Positions 1 to 55,700 of a stretch of 64,000 nt of DNA are shown here, in pieces. Under the pieces are notes generated by a model that was not told the origin of the DNA, did not search any database, and saw nothing but the letters and a program-made list of their open reading frames with translations. Made by a program: the position numbers and the translations under genes. Origin of the DNA: Atherinomorus stipes (lineage: Eukaryota > Chordata > Actinopteri > Atheriniformes > Atherinidae); assembly GCA_023101725.1 (NCBI GenBank), contig JALJCO010000063.1, forward strand, positions 62,001-126,000, in the 5' to 3' direction. Each line of letters starts with the position of its first letter. Position 1 is the first letter of the stretch.

Positions 1-928
1 TCCCCATCTCCACGGTGGACTCCTTCCCCTCCCTCCCTCCCCATCTCCACGGTGGACTCCTTCCCTCCCTCCCCATCTCCACTGTGGACTCCTTCCCTCC
101 TTCCCCATCTCTGCAGTGGACTCCTTCCCTCCCTCCCCCATCTCCACGGTGGACTCCTTCCCTCCCTCCCCATCTCCACGGTGGACTCCTTCCCTCCCTC
201 CCCATCTCCATGGTGGACTCCTTCCCTCCCTCCCCATCTCTGCAGTGGACTCCTTCCCTCCCCTCCCCATCTCCATGGTGGACTCCTTCCCTCCCTCCCC
301 ATCTCCACTGTGGACTCCTTCCCTCCCTCCCCATCTCTGCAGTGGACTCCTTCCCTTCCTCCCCATCTCCACGGTGGACTCCTTCCCTCCCTCCCCATCT
401 CTGCAGTGGACTCCTTCCCTCCCTCCCCATCTCCACGGTGGACTCCTTCCCTCCCTCCCCATCTCCATGGTGGACTCCTTCCCTCCCTCCCCATCTCTGC
501 AGTGGACTCCTTCCCTCCCTCCCCATCTCCACGGTGGACTCCTTCCCTCCCTCCCTCCCCATCTCCACGGTGGACTCCTTCCCTCCCTCCCCATCTCCAC
601 TGTGGACTCCTTCCCTCCTTCCCCATCTCTGCAGTGGACTCCTTCCCTCCCTCCCCATCTCCACGGTGGACTCCTTCCCTCCTTCCCCATCTCTGCAGTG
701 GACTCCTTCCCTCCCTCCCCATCTCCACGGTGGACTCCTTCCCTCCCTCCCCATCTCCACGGTGGACTCCTTCCCTCCCTCCCCATCTCCATGGTGGACT
801 CCTTCCCTCCCTCCCCATCTCTGCAGTGGACTCCTTCCCTCCCTCCCCATCTCCATGGTGGACTCCTTCCCTCCCTCCCCATCTCCACTGTGGACTCCTT
901 CCCTCCCTCCCCCATCTCTGCAGTGGAC
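1..928. repeat. 32-bp minisatellite, about 29 copies, runs off the left edge
   Basis: Head-to-tail copies of a 32-bp pyrimidine-rich unit (core TGGACTCCTTCCCTCCC). The main variable site is the centre, which alternates between CCACGG, CCACTG, CTGCAG and CCATGG. Occasional 1- to 4-base gains occur in the CCCT runs. No stop codon falls in any of the three + frames, so three overlapping 295-321 codon ORFs appear. They are by-products of the array, not genes. Confidence 0.95.
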
Positions 929-987
929 TCAGAGTTTTTGATCCCCGAAGTCCGAATCTGTCAATATCTTTCCAACTTTATCCAAGT

Positions 988-1161
988 CGTTATAACGAGG
1001 TAAACTTTCTCGTTTAAACGAGAAGTATATCTTGTTATAACGAGAAAGGTGTTACGTTAAAACGAGAAAAAAATCTCGTTATAACGAGATTTTTTTCTCG
1101 TTATAACGAGATATGGTTCCAACATTTATTTCATCGCTGTGGCAGTTCAACGCCACCGTAG
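988..1161. repeat. CGTTATAACGAG / CGTTTAAACGAG palindrome cluster, left copy
   Basis: Short perfect palindromes (CTCGTTATAACGAG, CTCGTTTAAACGAG) are repeated with short spacers. The block ends in a tail reading CATTTATTTCATCGCTGT and CGCCACCGTAG. The same tail closes the block at 3127-3507 in the same orientation, so the two blocks bracket 2 kb as direct repeats. It is probably the end of a non-autonomous element; the family is not identified. Confidence 0.75.
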
Positions 1162-1369
1162 GGATCAATAACTCTGAGACGAAACGTTTTTGAAACACAA
1201 ATGACACCCCTTTCACGTCATAATAGCAAAGACTACTAGCTACAAGAATTAAAAAACGTTTTTTTTTTTTTTTTTAGAAAAACCGAGCTGGGTGAATAAC
1301 ATTGATCTCTATGAGCAGGCGGTAGCCGCGAGTGGTTAGGGACCGTCTGCAAATGGCAATACAGGAGTA

Positions 1370-2326
1370 AGACGCTGTGAATAAAAATCAATAACCCCAC
1401 TGTCATACAGAGCAGAGACTCCGAAATCACCACACACACCTAGGGGCTCCAGATGGTCACTCTACAACAGCTGTTTTGGAGAAATGTGCCTTTTGATAAT
1501 TCATTAACATCTTGCTATATTGATAAATAACACCATCATTATAAAGTGCAGAGACTCTAAAAGTCACCACACACATCAATGGAGCCTTGCGGATCATACT
1601 ACAACTCTTCCTCTCATAAAATATGCTTAAATGTATTTTGGGGGATTTTTAAAAAAGCCAAATAAGTCATATAATTGGCAATAATTATGATATCGTATGT
1701 TGTAGTACCACGAAAGTCACGTTACACATAAACCATCTCCTTTTTTCCATGCTACTTGTCTTATTAGATAAAAATATGCTAAAATTTAAATTTGGGGGAT
1801 TTCTTATCAATAAACAAGTCATAAAATTAGCAATAACTCATTTATTATCCTACAAATTGTAGTACCACCATATTTTCAGAACAAATATGGTGGTTTCAAA
1901 ACCAAAGTCTTTCTCAAACCCTGCCTTTTCTCATCCGCCCTTCATCCACAGATGAGAAATGTGCCTTTTGATAATCCATTAATCATTAATACCTTACAAT
2001 ATCAATAACTCCACCATTGATTGAAATAGCAAGACACTAATGATTAACAATAATAAGATAAATGTAAAAAATAAATAAAGGTGCATTTTTCCAAAACAGC
2101 TGTTGTAGTAGGCTATGATCATCAGGAGTCCCTGAGGTGTGTGGTGATTTTACAGTGTCTACACTGTATAACAGTGGAGTTACTGATTGAAATAGCAAGA
2201 TACTGTATCAATGATTAAAAAAAATCGTGTTATAGAGATAATATAATAAAAAAAAAAAAATTGGGAGGGGGAAAAAAAAAAAAAAAAAAAAGAAAAAAAA
2301 TAAGGAAAAAAAAAAAAAAAAAAGGG

Positions 2327-2357
<31 letters not shown>

Positions 2358-2910
2358 GACTAATAGCCCGGAAAGAAAAGTAAGAAAAAAAAAAAAAAAA
2401 AATTAATATTCCATCTCATCATGCCAGAGACTCAAGAAATCCACACCAAAAAAAAACAAAAAAAAACAAACTCAAAAAAAAAAAAAATAAACAAAAATAA
2501 AACAGAAAAAGAGAAAAAAGAAAAAAGAAAAAAAACAAAGGAAAAAAAGAAGAAATAAAAGGATAAAATTATATATCTTATTCATGAGAATATCTCATCG
2601 GAAATAAACAACGGGGGAAAAAAAAAAAAAAGAAGAAAGGAAAATAGGAGAGAAAGGGAGTAATAAAACAAATAACAAAAAGAAAAATATAAATCGGAAA
2701 GGGAAGAAACAAGGGAAAAAAGGAGGAAGAGAGAGGATACGGGATAGGGGCGGGGGCGGGACGGGTAACAAAATAAAGTAAAAAACAAATGAAGGTGTAT
2801 TTTTTCCAAAACAGCTGTTGTAGTGTAATCAGCGGGAGTTCCTTGGCGTGTGCGGTGATTTGGGAATGTCTGCACTGTAGAACAGTAGGCTAGTTATTGA
2901 TTTTTGGCAC
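1370..2910. repeat. Foldback region: four copies of a ~115-bp module, two in each orientation, around an A-rich core
   Basis: A module containing CCAAAACAGCTGTTGTAG, GTGTGTGGTGATTT and an ACAGTGGAGTTA-like end is present on the + strand at about 2085-2200 and 2795-2910. It is present on the minus strand at about 1380-1495 and 1500-1615. Between them, 2220-2560 is almost pure A with scattered G and C. The inverted pairs could form a large hairpin. I see no coding capacity. Confidence 0.7.
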
Positions 2911-2993
2911 CCACAAACTTGCCGGGGGAAATTACAGAAGGCAGGGAAAAGGGGGGGGAGAGCAATAAAAAAAAAATAAATAAAGAAAAAAAC

Positions 2994-2995
2994 CA

Positions 2996-3030
<35 letters not shown>
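2994..3030. repeat. Poly(G) tract
   Basis: An uninterrupted G run of more than 30 bases inside low-complexity A/G sequence. Its true length is uncertain because such runs are prone to sequencing and assembly error. Confidence 0.9.
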
Positions 3031-3031
<1 letters not shown>

Positions 3032-3126
3032 TCAAAATATCAATAGTTAATAACAATAGAAAAATTAAAAAAAAAATGAAATTGCATTTATAAAAACAGA
3101 TGGTCTTGAAATTATTTTATAATAAA

Positions 3127-3507
3127 AAGGAAACTTTCTCGTTTAAACGAGAAGTATATCTCGTTTAAACGAGATAAACTTTCTCGTTTAAACGAGAAAA
3201 CTTTCTCGTTTAAACGAGAAGTATATCTCGTTATAACGAGAAAGGTTTTACGAATTAAAACGAGAAAGTTTCTCGTTATAACGGGATTTTTTCTCGTTAT
3301 AACGAGATATACTTCTCGTTTAAACGAGAAGTATATCTCGTTATAACGAGAAAGGTTTTACGTTAAAACGAGAAAGTTTCACGTTATAACGAGATACGTT
3401 TCTCGTTATGATGAGAAAGATTCTCGTTATAACGAGATTTTTCTCGTTATAACGAGATATGGCTCCAACATTTATTTCATCGCTGTAGCAGTTCAGCGCC
3501 ACCGTAG
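3127..3507. repeat. CGTTATAACGAG / CGTTTAAACGAG palindrome cluster, right copy
   Basis: A longer version of the 988-1161 block. More than ten CTCGTT(A/T)(T/A)AACGAG palindromes are separated by AAGTATAT or AAAGGTTTTACG spacers. It ends with the same CATTTATTTCATCGCTGT and CGCCACCGTAG tail. Confidence 0.8.
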
Positions 3508-3845
3508 TATACATCTATATGAAGGTAGTATTTATTGATAATTTATGTTTAATCTAGCAAAGTGGATGTAGTATATGTTTTTAGTGATGAATATTAATAA
3601 AGTGTGTGTGTAGGAAGGGGTGGGAAGTCCCCAAAAGTTTATACTTCTCTCCACTCCTTTTTCAAACTTGATTTGATTATGAATCAGTGTTATTATGTTT
3701 CTTCAGGTTTTTTTTTATTGTTTTCTTTTGTCAAAATATATATTTTTCTTATTTTCATTTGTTCGAAATAAATATTCATTCATTCATTCAATCTTGTCAG
3801 ACTTAGGCGCGAGCTCACTCACATTTTGAAAACCCCCAGTTCATA
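3508..3845. other. AT-rich stretch, no gene seen
   Basis: AT-rich sequence with a CATT microsatellite at about 3775-3790 next to an AATAAATATT motif, which may be a retroposon tail. There is no convincing ORF. Confidence 0.5.
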
Positions 3846-4172
3846 TCATATATTACTGTTAGTCTACTTAAAAGTGTACTTTAGTATACTGTACTTAAAA
3901 GTGTCCTTTCTAAATTAAAAGTACAGTAAGTTTGGAATTTTTGTAGGGATAAACTAACAGCATAGCAAGAATGTTACTTTCAGCATACTTGAAAGTGTAC
4001 ATTTAAATACTTAAAGTGGGCTAATTTAATCCCAAGAAGTATACTTGTTAGTATACTGCTAGTACACTCGTCTCGGTGTAATTGGTAAATAAAAGTACAC
4101 TTGGGGGATATACTTTACTATACTTGAGTATACTTAATGACACGTACTTAAGGAATACTTCTTTTTGGTGAG
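3846..4172. mobile_element. Probable non-autonomous DNA element rich in AGTATACTT motifs
   Basis: Dense AGTATACTT, AAGTGTAC and TACTTAA motifs occur in both orientations across 330 bp. This is typical of small palindromic teleost DNA-transposon derivatives. No transposase is present and the ends could not be fixed to the base. Confidence 0.5.
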
Positions 4173-4457
4173 GGGAAGGAAGACGGAGGTGAAGAGAAAG
4201 GGATTAAATAATAACTAAACTAGAAAGAGAAAATAAAGAAAGAAGTGAATAAAACTAGAAAAGAGAATGTCAAGAACCCGAGAGCTAAATAAGGAAAGGA
4301 GATGAAGACGGAGAGAAAGAAAAGAGGAGAAGCCCGTTTATCTGTGCTTGTGGAGGAACTGTGGTGTTCCAGCAGGGAGGGGACACCGAGAGAGCCGATG
4401 CTGCCAGAAACCTGCTGGTTCTAGTTTTCTCCTCCGTTCCGTCTGCAGGCTGTTGGA

Positions 4458-48200
<43,743 letters not shown>

Positions 48201-48283
48201 ACCAGACCAGACCAGACCTGCCAGACCAAACCAGACTCCCTGAAGACCAGTTTTTCTAAACTTACCTGTCATCTTTGTAAAGA

Positions 48284-48289
48284 AATAAA
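48284..48289 (+). terminator. cnpy1: Poly(A) signal AATAAA of cnpy1
   Basis: A canonical AATAAA lies 84 bp after the stop codon, followed by a GT-rich stretch (TGGTGCTGTTTCTG) at about 48320. This implies a short 3' UTR of roughly 100 bp. Confidence 0.75.
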
Positions 48290-48439
48290 AATGTTTTCAG
48301 CTCACTGATGTCAGGTCACCTGGTGCTGTTTCTGATCATGACCTCAGCTGCACGCTCCCACCTGTCTGACCCAGATCCAGGACAGCTCTTGAGTTGGACT
48401 GTCAGTTTCATTTTTGAATATCTCTGAGAAAGTGCATGA

Positions 48440-48745
48440 AATAATGTGTGTGTGCGTGCGTTTTTGCAACATTGTGGGGACCATGCTCTGGATTTTTACC
48501 ATCACCGTGGGGACGTCTTGTCCTGGTGGGGACATTTTCCCGGTCCCAACAGGTACAAACCCCGTTTTAAGGGTCAAGATTAGGTTTTAGAGATTAAGTT
48601 ACAATTAATTTTTGGTTAGAACAAGGGTTAGGTTTAGGTTTAGGCAATCAGTTATGGGAGTTAGGTTTAGGGTAAGGGGCTAGGGAATGCATTATGTCAG
48701 TGGATGTACCCCACGGGGATAGAAAAACAATCGTGTGTCAATGTT
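48440..48745. mobile_element. Probable dispersed teleost repeat (GTGGGGAC type)
   Basis: GTGTGTGCGTGCG, ACATTGTGGGGACCATG and GGTGGGGACATTTTCCCGGT are followed by GGTTAGGTTTAGG runs and AATGCATTATGTCAGTGGAT. The arrangement is familiar as a dispersed fish repeat. No ORF. Confidence 0.5.
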
Positions 48746-49059
48746 CAGGTTACAAGCTCAGGCATTAGCCACATTCAGACAGAACCGTTCAATGAACTGC
48801 TCACCTGGAGTTTGTTTCTATGAACGACCCTCTACAGAGGAACTGTTACATTTTCATTCGTACATGAGCAGGAGACCTTGATGGGGGCTGATGTGACTCA
48901 ACTGTCTGTGGCAGACGTGTTACTTTTGCGCCCCAACAACAACAAAAAAAAAGGGAGAAGAGAAGACAACATCTCCGTTCTCATGTCTGCATGACAGGAT
49001 TATTCATTACGGACGATCACATCAGGGTCTACAATGGAGGCTGGAAGTCTAGGACTAGG

Positions 49060-49660
49060 GACTGCGGTGCTCGGATCCAGATCCAGGGACCCTCAGATCC
49101 GGAACTAGGGACCCTCAGATCCGGAACTAGGGACCGTGGCGCTCATATCCAGATAGGGACCCTCAGATCCGGAACTAGGGACCCTCAGATCTGGAACTAG
49201 GGACCCTCAGATCTGGAACTAGGGACCCTCATATCCGGAACTAGGGACCCTCATATCCGGAACTAGGGATCGCGGCGCTCAGATCTAGAACTAGGGACCC
49301 TCAGATCCAGACAGAGCAGGAGAAGAAGAATCCAGCAGCAGGAGATACTTGGTTTTATGGAGGAAGGAGGACAGCCATGCGCTAGGTGGAAGTTTAACTT
49401 ATTAAACATGGCCGCTTGTATCCGAGAATCCGTGTATCATTCGTTCTTTCTATTTTTAATCCTAAATCAAAAATCCAAAAATGAAATCGTAGTGAAACTA
49501 TTTTGTTTTTTGTTTTTAATTATAACACAAAAAAGAAAAATGGCATGTTTTTTATATTTTAATTTTAGAATCAGATCAAAAATACAGAATGGAATAACGG
49601 GACAAAGAACTAAATTCGATTTTAATATTTTATTGTTCGGGGGTTTGGTGACCCGGAAGT
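49060..49660 (+). repeat. Left inverted arm of a ~3.5-kb element, with 22-bp minisatellite
   Basis: The outer part (49060-49315) holds about ten units of GACCCTCAGATCCGGAACTA-type repeats. The inner part (about 49425-49660) contains GTGTATCATTCGTTCTTTCT, AATCGTAGTGAAACTATTTT and GTTCGGGGGTTTGGTGACCC. Both parts recur inverted at 52045-52540. Confidence 0.85.
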
Positions 49661-50099
49661 TTTGTAAGGCGTTAGCAAACATTCCAGCCATCCGCAATCT
49701 GACCAGCAGCTGGGAGCCTCAAGTCCTATCAGCCATGGAGAGTTAGAAGTCAAGCATGGACTGTGCGACCTGCACATGGACCTCGCGCCCGCATTACTGC
49801 TTTCTGTGTGCTTTTTTTTTCTTTTTAATAAATACATTAATCACATTCGATTTTCGTCTTTCTGTGTTGGTCACATAAAACAACTAAAAAAACACAATCA
49901 CTGTGGATTTACATGTAGGAAAAAGACTAATCAAGATCTCCAACTTTGATGTGTGATTTGAAAATAATTTGTTAGCTCACAGATTGAAGGAACTGTGAGA
50001 TTGCACTCAGGAGTTTAACTCTTCCTGTAACGGTGGCATCGGGTAAGCGAAGCTTTTTAAAGTTGAGACTAACCTTATTAAAAAAATATTTGCGCACTT

Positions 50100-50862
50100 A
50101 ACGGACTGTGCAGGTTTGCACTATAGCCTATTCAAAACAACTGATCAAGAACTGTTACTTTCATCTGCGCAATATCTCCAACGTGAGGAAAATCGTCTCA
50201 CATGATGATTTGGAGAAAATTATCCACGCTTTTGTTTCCTCAAGACTGGACTACTGTAACAGCCTGTTTACTTGCCTGAGTAAGAAGGAGCTGGGCCGCC
50301 TACAACTTGTCCAGAACTCTGCTGCGGTGCTCTTGACCGGCACAAACAGGAGAGCACACATCACTCCTCTCCTGAAGTCCCTGCATTGGCTCCCTGTTGC
50401 TTCCAGGATAAACTATAAAATCCTGGTCCTTACTTTCAGGGCCCTTCATGGACAAGCGCCTGGCTACATTACGGATCTGCTTCAGCCCTATACGTCGGTC
50501 CGTAGCCTGAGGTCCTCAGGTCAAAACCGGCTTATGGTCCCTCGGACCCGTTTTAAAACCCGAGGAGACCGGTCCTTTAAAGCGGTGGCGCCCCGTCTCT
50601 GGAACGAACTCCCTCTGTCTCTGCGCTCTTTGGACTCAGTGGACACCTTTAAACACCAGTTAAAAACGCACCTGTTTTCACAAGCCTTCCAAAGCACATA
50701 GCCAAGTGTTTTATTCACCTATTTATTTACCTTTTTACTGTATTTTAAACTGTTCTTGCTTGTATTGTTTTCATGTTATCATGTGAAGCACTTTGTGACT
50801 CCTGTCTGTGAAAAGCGCTATACAAATAAAGTTTACTTACTTACTTACTTACTTACTTACCA
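50100..50862 (+). mobile_element. 5'-truncated LINE (L2/CR1 group), 3' end with (TTAC)n tail
   Basis: An open frame at 50108-50701 encodes the C-terminal part of a LINE polyprotein: SSRLDYCNSLFTCLSKKELG, LVQNSAAVLLTGTNRRAHIT, SLHWLPVASRINYKILVLTF, VRSLRSSGQNRLMVPRTRF, LWNELPLSLRSLDSVDTFKH and KTHLFSQAFQS. The frame is unbroken. The 3' UTR has GCACTTTGTGACTCC and AATAAAGTT, then TTAC repeats. The catalytic RT part is missing. It lies between the inverted arms at 49060 and 52540. Confidence 0.85.
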
Positions 50863-52044
50863 TTCGTTAGAAATGTAATAAGCCTACATTCAAACTGGAT
50901 TATAAAGACTGAGTATTCAGCGAAGAACGCAAGAAAGTGATGGCATGATCAATTATTGGGATAGATTATGCATGGTAAGTAAATTGTTAAAAATGTAAAG
51001 ATGTGAAGCTGTAGCCGACAATAAATGATCATATATTATGAATGAAACGCGTCAGCTGGTTTAAGTTGGACAATGAAGGGAAAAGTTACTTTATGTAGGA
51101 CGTTTATTGCGCGCACACACCACTGGACATTTATCCAGCCCCCCTGATCATTATCATGTGATCCTGCAAATGTGATTTATCAGATTTATCTGGTGGTAGC
51201 ACGAACTGCAGTCGCAGGCGCGCCGTGTCTGACACGGTTGCGGTGGGAGCTGCTGCTCTGTAGAGGTCGGAACTACACCGCACCGCAGCCGGTGGAAATC
51301 CGCCTTAAAGCAGGGTTTCCCAACCCTGGTCCTCAGGGGGTCGCAGGTTCATGATTCAGGACATTATGGTTCTTAAAAACGCGTTCTTTCCTGAGGTAAT
51401 CTGAATAATCCTCCAGCAGCGCCAGCGCATCTGGAGCATTACGCACGGGGGTAGACGCGTGTTCATGTCTGTCAGACTGTTTCCACCTTGACAGAGTGAT
51501 ATTGTAAATCAGTGGAAGAAGCTACGATGATGATGATGTGACAGTTGAGGGTCCTTCATCATGTCTCTGGAGACGTCTCTTTGGCTGAATGGTCAGCGCG
51601 CGCGACTCACCGGCAGACTGCGGTATAAACCCGCCTATCCGGCGCATTTTGCCTTATACCGATATCACTGATAGTAACAAAATGATTCTGCTGCTAACAG
51701 ATCTGTAACATGAAATATTTAAAGAACAAATGAATATTGTGTAAAAATCAAACATTCAGTCCCTCCTATTGCAGAATGGTCTGATCTTTGCTTGGTAACC
51801 ACACGTTAAGACTAATCGACTTACAGTAGAGACCCACAGCTCCCCCCTTCCCGCGCCATTGGGCAGGGGTCCCTGAGGACCTGAGGACCACGGACCCCTT
51901 TAGGACTCTGCCCTAAATGAAGAGGACATGACTACCAAAAAATAAGCAGGATTTTCGAGGTATACATTTTCACAAAGAAACTTTTGGGTGAGCTGCCACC
52001 ATGGTAATAGGGTAAACCAGTACAACTACCGTGCGCAAAGCCGT
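50863..52044. other. Interior of the inverted-arm element, no gene recognised
   Basis: Contains CAGGGTTTCCCAACCCTGGT at about 51312 and a loosely inverted TGAGGACCACGGACCCCTTT at about 51883, possibly a degraded hAT relic. No credible ORF. Confidence 0.4.
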
Positions 52045-52540
52045 TTCGTTTCCGGGTCACCAAACCCCCGAACAATAAAATATTAAAATCGAATTTAGTC
52101 TGTGTCCCGTTATTCCATTCTGTATTTTTGATCTGATTCTAAAATCAAAATATGAAAAAACATGCCATTTTTCTTTTTTGTGTTATGATTAAAAACAAAA
52201 AACAAAATAGTTTCACTACGATTTCATTTTTGGATTTTTGATTTAGGATTAAAAATAGAAAGAACGAATGATACACGGATTATACACGGATTTCCGAGTC
52301 GTATCTGGAAACGTTTAAGACCTGATTGTTTAGTGGTGACAAAATACCGAACACCTTTGCCATGTTTATGGTCTGGAACCACAAAAACATCCTGCCTCAG
52401 AGGAGGAGCTAAAATGGTTAGGATCTGAGGGTTGTGGTCCCTAGTTCCGGATCTGAGTGCCACGGTCCCTAGTTCCGGATCTGAGGGTCCCTAGTTCTGG
52501 ATATGAGTGCCACGGTCCCTAGTTCTGAATCTGGGGGCCA
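52045..52540 (-). repeat. Right inverted arm of the ~3.5-kb element
   Basis: The reverse complement of the left arm. It contains GGGTCACCAAACCCCCGAAC, then AAAATAGTTTCACTACGATT, AGAAAGAACGAATGATACAC, and an outer cluster of CCTAGTTCCGGATCTGAG units (52437-52520). About 230 bp of the inner arm match closely with small indels. Confidence 0.85.
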
Positions 52541-52724
52541 TGATCCCTTTTTCCTGTGAATGAATTCACAAAGAAACAGCCCCATTCCTTAAAAGGTTAA
52601 TGGTACTGAAGAGAACTCGGGGATTATGTGAATCCTGTATCAGACCAGAATGGGACAAGATTCCTCTCATAAAGCTCCTGAAGCTGGTCTCCTCACTTCC
52701 AGATGCTTACAGAAACTGTTAAAA

Positions 52725-55700
52725 GAAGACATGCTACATGATGGTAAACATCACCCTGGAACTACTTCTACAGACGTATTACTACACGATAATAAACATG
52801 GCGCTGGAGCTACTTCTACAGACGTATTACTACACGATAATAAACATGGCGCTGGAGCTACTTCTACAGACGTATTACTACACGATATTAAACATGGCGC
52901 TGGAGCTACTTCTACAGACGTATTACTACACGATATTAAACATGGCGCTGGAACTACTTCTACAGACGTATTACTACACGATATTAAACATGGCGATGGA
53001 GCTACTTCTACAGACGTATTACTACACGATATTAAACATGGCGCTGGAACTACTTCTACAGACGTATTACTACACGATATTAAACATGGCGATGGAGCTA
53101 CTTCTACAGACGTATTACTACACGATATTAAACATGGCGCTGGAACTACTTCTACAGACGTGTTACTACACCATATTAAACATGGCGCTGGAACTACTTC
53201 TACAGACGTATTACTACACGATATTAAACATGGCGATGGAGCTACTTCTACAGACGTATTACTACACGATATTAAACATGGCGCTGGAACTACTTCTACA
53301 GACGTATTACTACACGATATTAAACATGGCGCTGGAGCTACTTCTACAGACGTATTACTACACGATATTAAACATGGCGCTGGAGCTACTTCTACAGACG
53401 TATTACTACACGATAATAAACATGGCGCTGGAGCTACTTCTACAGACGTATTACTACACGATATTAAACATGGCGCTGGAACTACTTCTACAGATGTATT
53501 ACTACACGATATTAAACATGGCGCTGGAGCTACTTCTACAGACGTATTACTACACGATATTAAACATGGCGCTGGAACTACTTCTACAGATGTATTACTA
53601 CACGATATTAAACATGGCGCTGGAGCTACCTCTACAGACGTATTACTACACGATAATAAACATGGCGCTGGAGCTACTTCTACAGACGTATTACTACACG
53701 ATAATAAACATGGCGCTGGAGCTACTTCTACAGACGTATTACTACACGATATTAAACATGGCGCTGGAGCTACTTCTACAGACGTATTACTACACGATAA
53801 TAAACATGGCGCTGGAGCTACTTCTACAGACGTATTACTACACGATATTAAACATGGCGCTGGAACTACTTCTACAGACGTATTACTACACGATATTAAA
53901 CATGGCGCTGGAGCTACTTCTACAGACGTGTTACTACACGATAATAAACATGGCGCTGGAGCTACTTCTACAGACGTATTACTACACGATATTAAACATG
54001 GCGCTGGAGCTACTTCTACAGACGTATTACTACACGATATTAAACATGGCGCTGGAACTACTTCTACAGACGCATTACTACACGATGTTAAACATCGCGC
54101 TGGAGCTACTTCTACAGACGTATAACTACACGATATTAAACATGGCGCTGGAGCTACTTCTACAGACGTTACTACACGATAATAAACATGGCGCTGGAGC
54201 TACTTCTACAGACGTATTACTACACGATATTAAACATGGCGCTGGAAATACTTCTACAGACGTATTACTACACGATATTAAACATGGCGCTGGAGCTACT
54301 TCTACAGACGTATTACTACACGATATTAAACATGGCGCTGGAGCTACTTCTACAGACGTGTGACTACACGATAATAAACATGGCGCTGGAGCTACTTCTA
54401 CAGACGTATTACTACACGATATTAAACATGGCGCTGGAGCTACTTCTACAGACGTATGACTACACGATATTAAACATGGCGCTGGAGCTACTTCTACAGA
54501 CGTATTACTACACGATATTAAACATGGCGCTGGAGCTACTTCTACAGACGTATTACTACACGATATTAAACATGGCGCTGGACCTACTTCTACAGACGTA
54601 TTACTACGAGATATTAAACATGGCGCTGGAACTACTTCTACAGACGCATTACTACACGATGTTAAACATCGCGCTGGAGCTACTTCTACAGACGTATTAC
54701 TACACGATATTAAACATGGCGCTGGAGCTACTTCTACAGACGTGTTACTACACGATAATAAACATGGCGCTGGAGCTACTTCTACAGACGTATTACTACA
54801 CGATATTAAACATGGCGCTGGAGCTACTTCTACAGACGTATTACTACACGATATTAAACATCGCGCTGGAGCTTCTTCTACAGACGTGTTACTACACGAT
54901 ATTAAACATGGCGCTGGAGCTACTTCTACAGACGTATTACTACACGATATTAAACATGGCGCTGGAACTACTTCTACAGACGTATTACTACACGATATTA
55001 AACATGGCGCTGGAGCTACTTCTACAGACGTATTATTACACGATATTAAACATGGCGCTGGAGCTACTTCTACAGACGTATTACTACACGATATTAAACA
55101 TCGCGCTGGAGCTTCTTCTACAGACGTGTTACTACACGATATTAAACATGGCGCTGGAGCTACTTCTACAGACGTATTACTACACGATATTAAACATGGC
55201 GCTGGAACTACTTCTACAGACGTATTACTACACGATATTAAACATGGCGCTGGAGCTACTTCTACAGACGTATTACTACACGATATTAAACATCGCGCTG
55301 GAGCTTCTTCTACAGACGTGTTACTACACGATATTAAACATGGCGCTGGAACTACTTCTACAGACGTATTACTACACGATATTAAACATGGCGCTGGAGC
55401 TACTTCTACAGACGTGTTACTACACGATATTAAACATGGCGCTGGAGCTACTTCTACAGACGTGTTACTACACGATAATAAACATGGCGCTGGAGCTACT
55501 TCTACAGACGTATTACTACACGATATTAAACATGGCGCTGGAGCTACTTCTACAGACGTATTACTACACGATAATAAACATGGCGCTGGAACTACTTCTA
55601 CAGACGTATTACTACACGATATTAAACATGGCGCTGGAGCTACTTCTACAGACGTATTACTACACGATATTAAACATCGCGCTGGAGCTTCTTCTACAGA

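Noticed and set aside
51590..51650. tRNA-like segment (TGGCTGAATGGTCAGCG with TAAACCCGCC)
   Set aside because: It resembles an A box, but no acceptable B box (GGTTCGAATCC type) and no full cloverleaf could be drawn. It may be a SINE head relic.
52650..54363. Long + strand ORFs (491 and 541 codons) in two frames of the satellite
   Set aside because: Both frames of the same 48-bp monomers are open, which is expected from a stop-free unit divisible by three. There is no start context, no domain, and variation is not silent.
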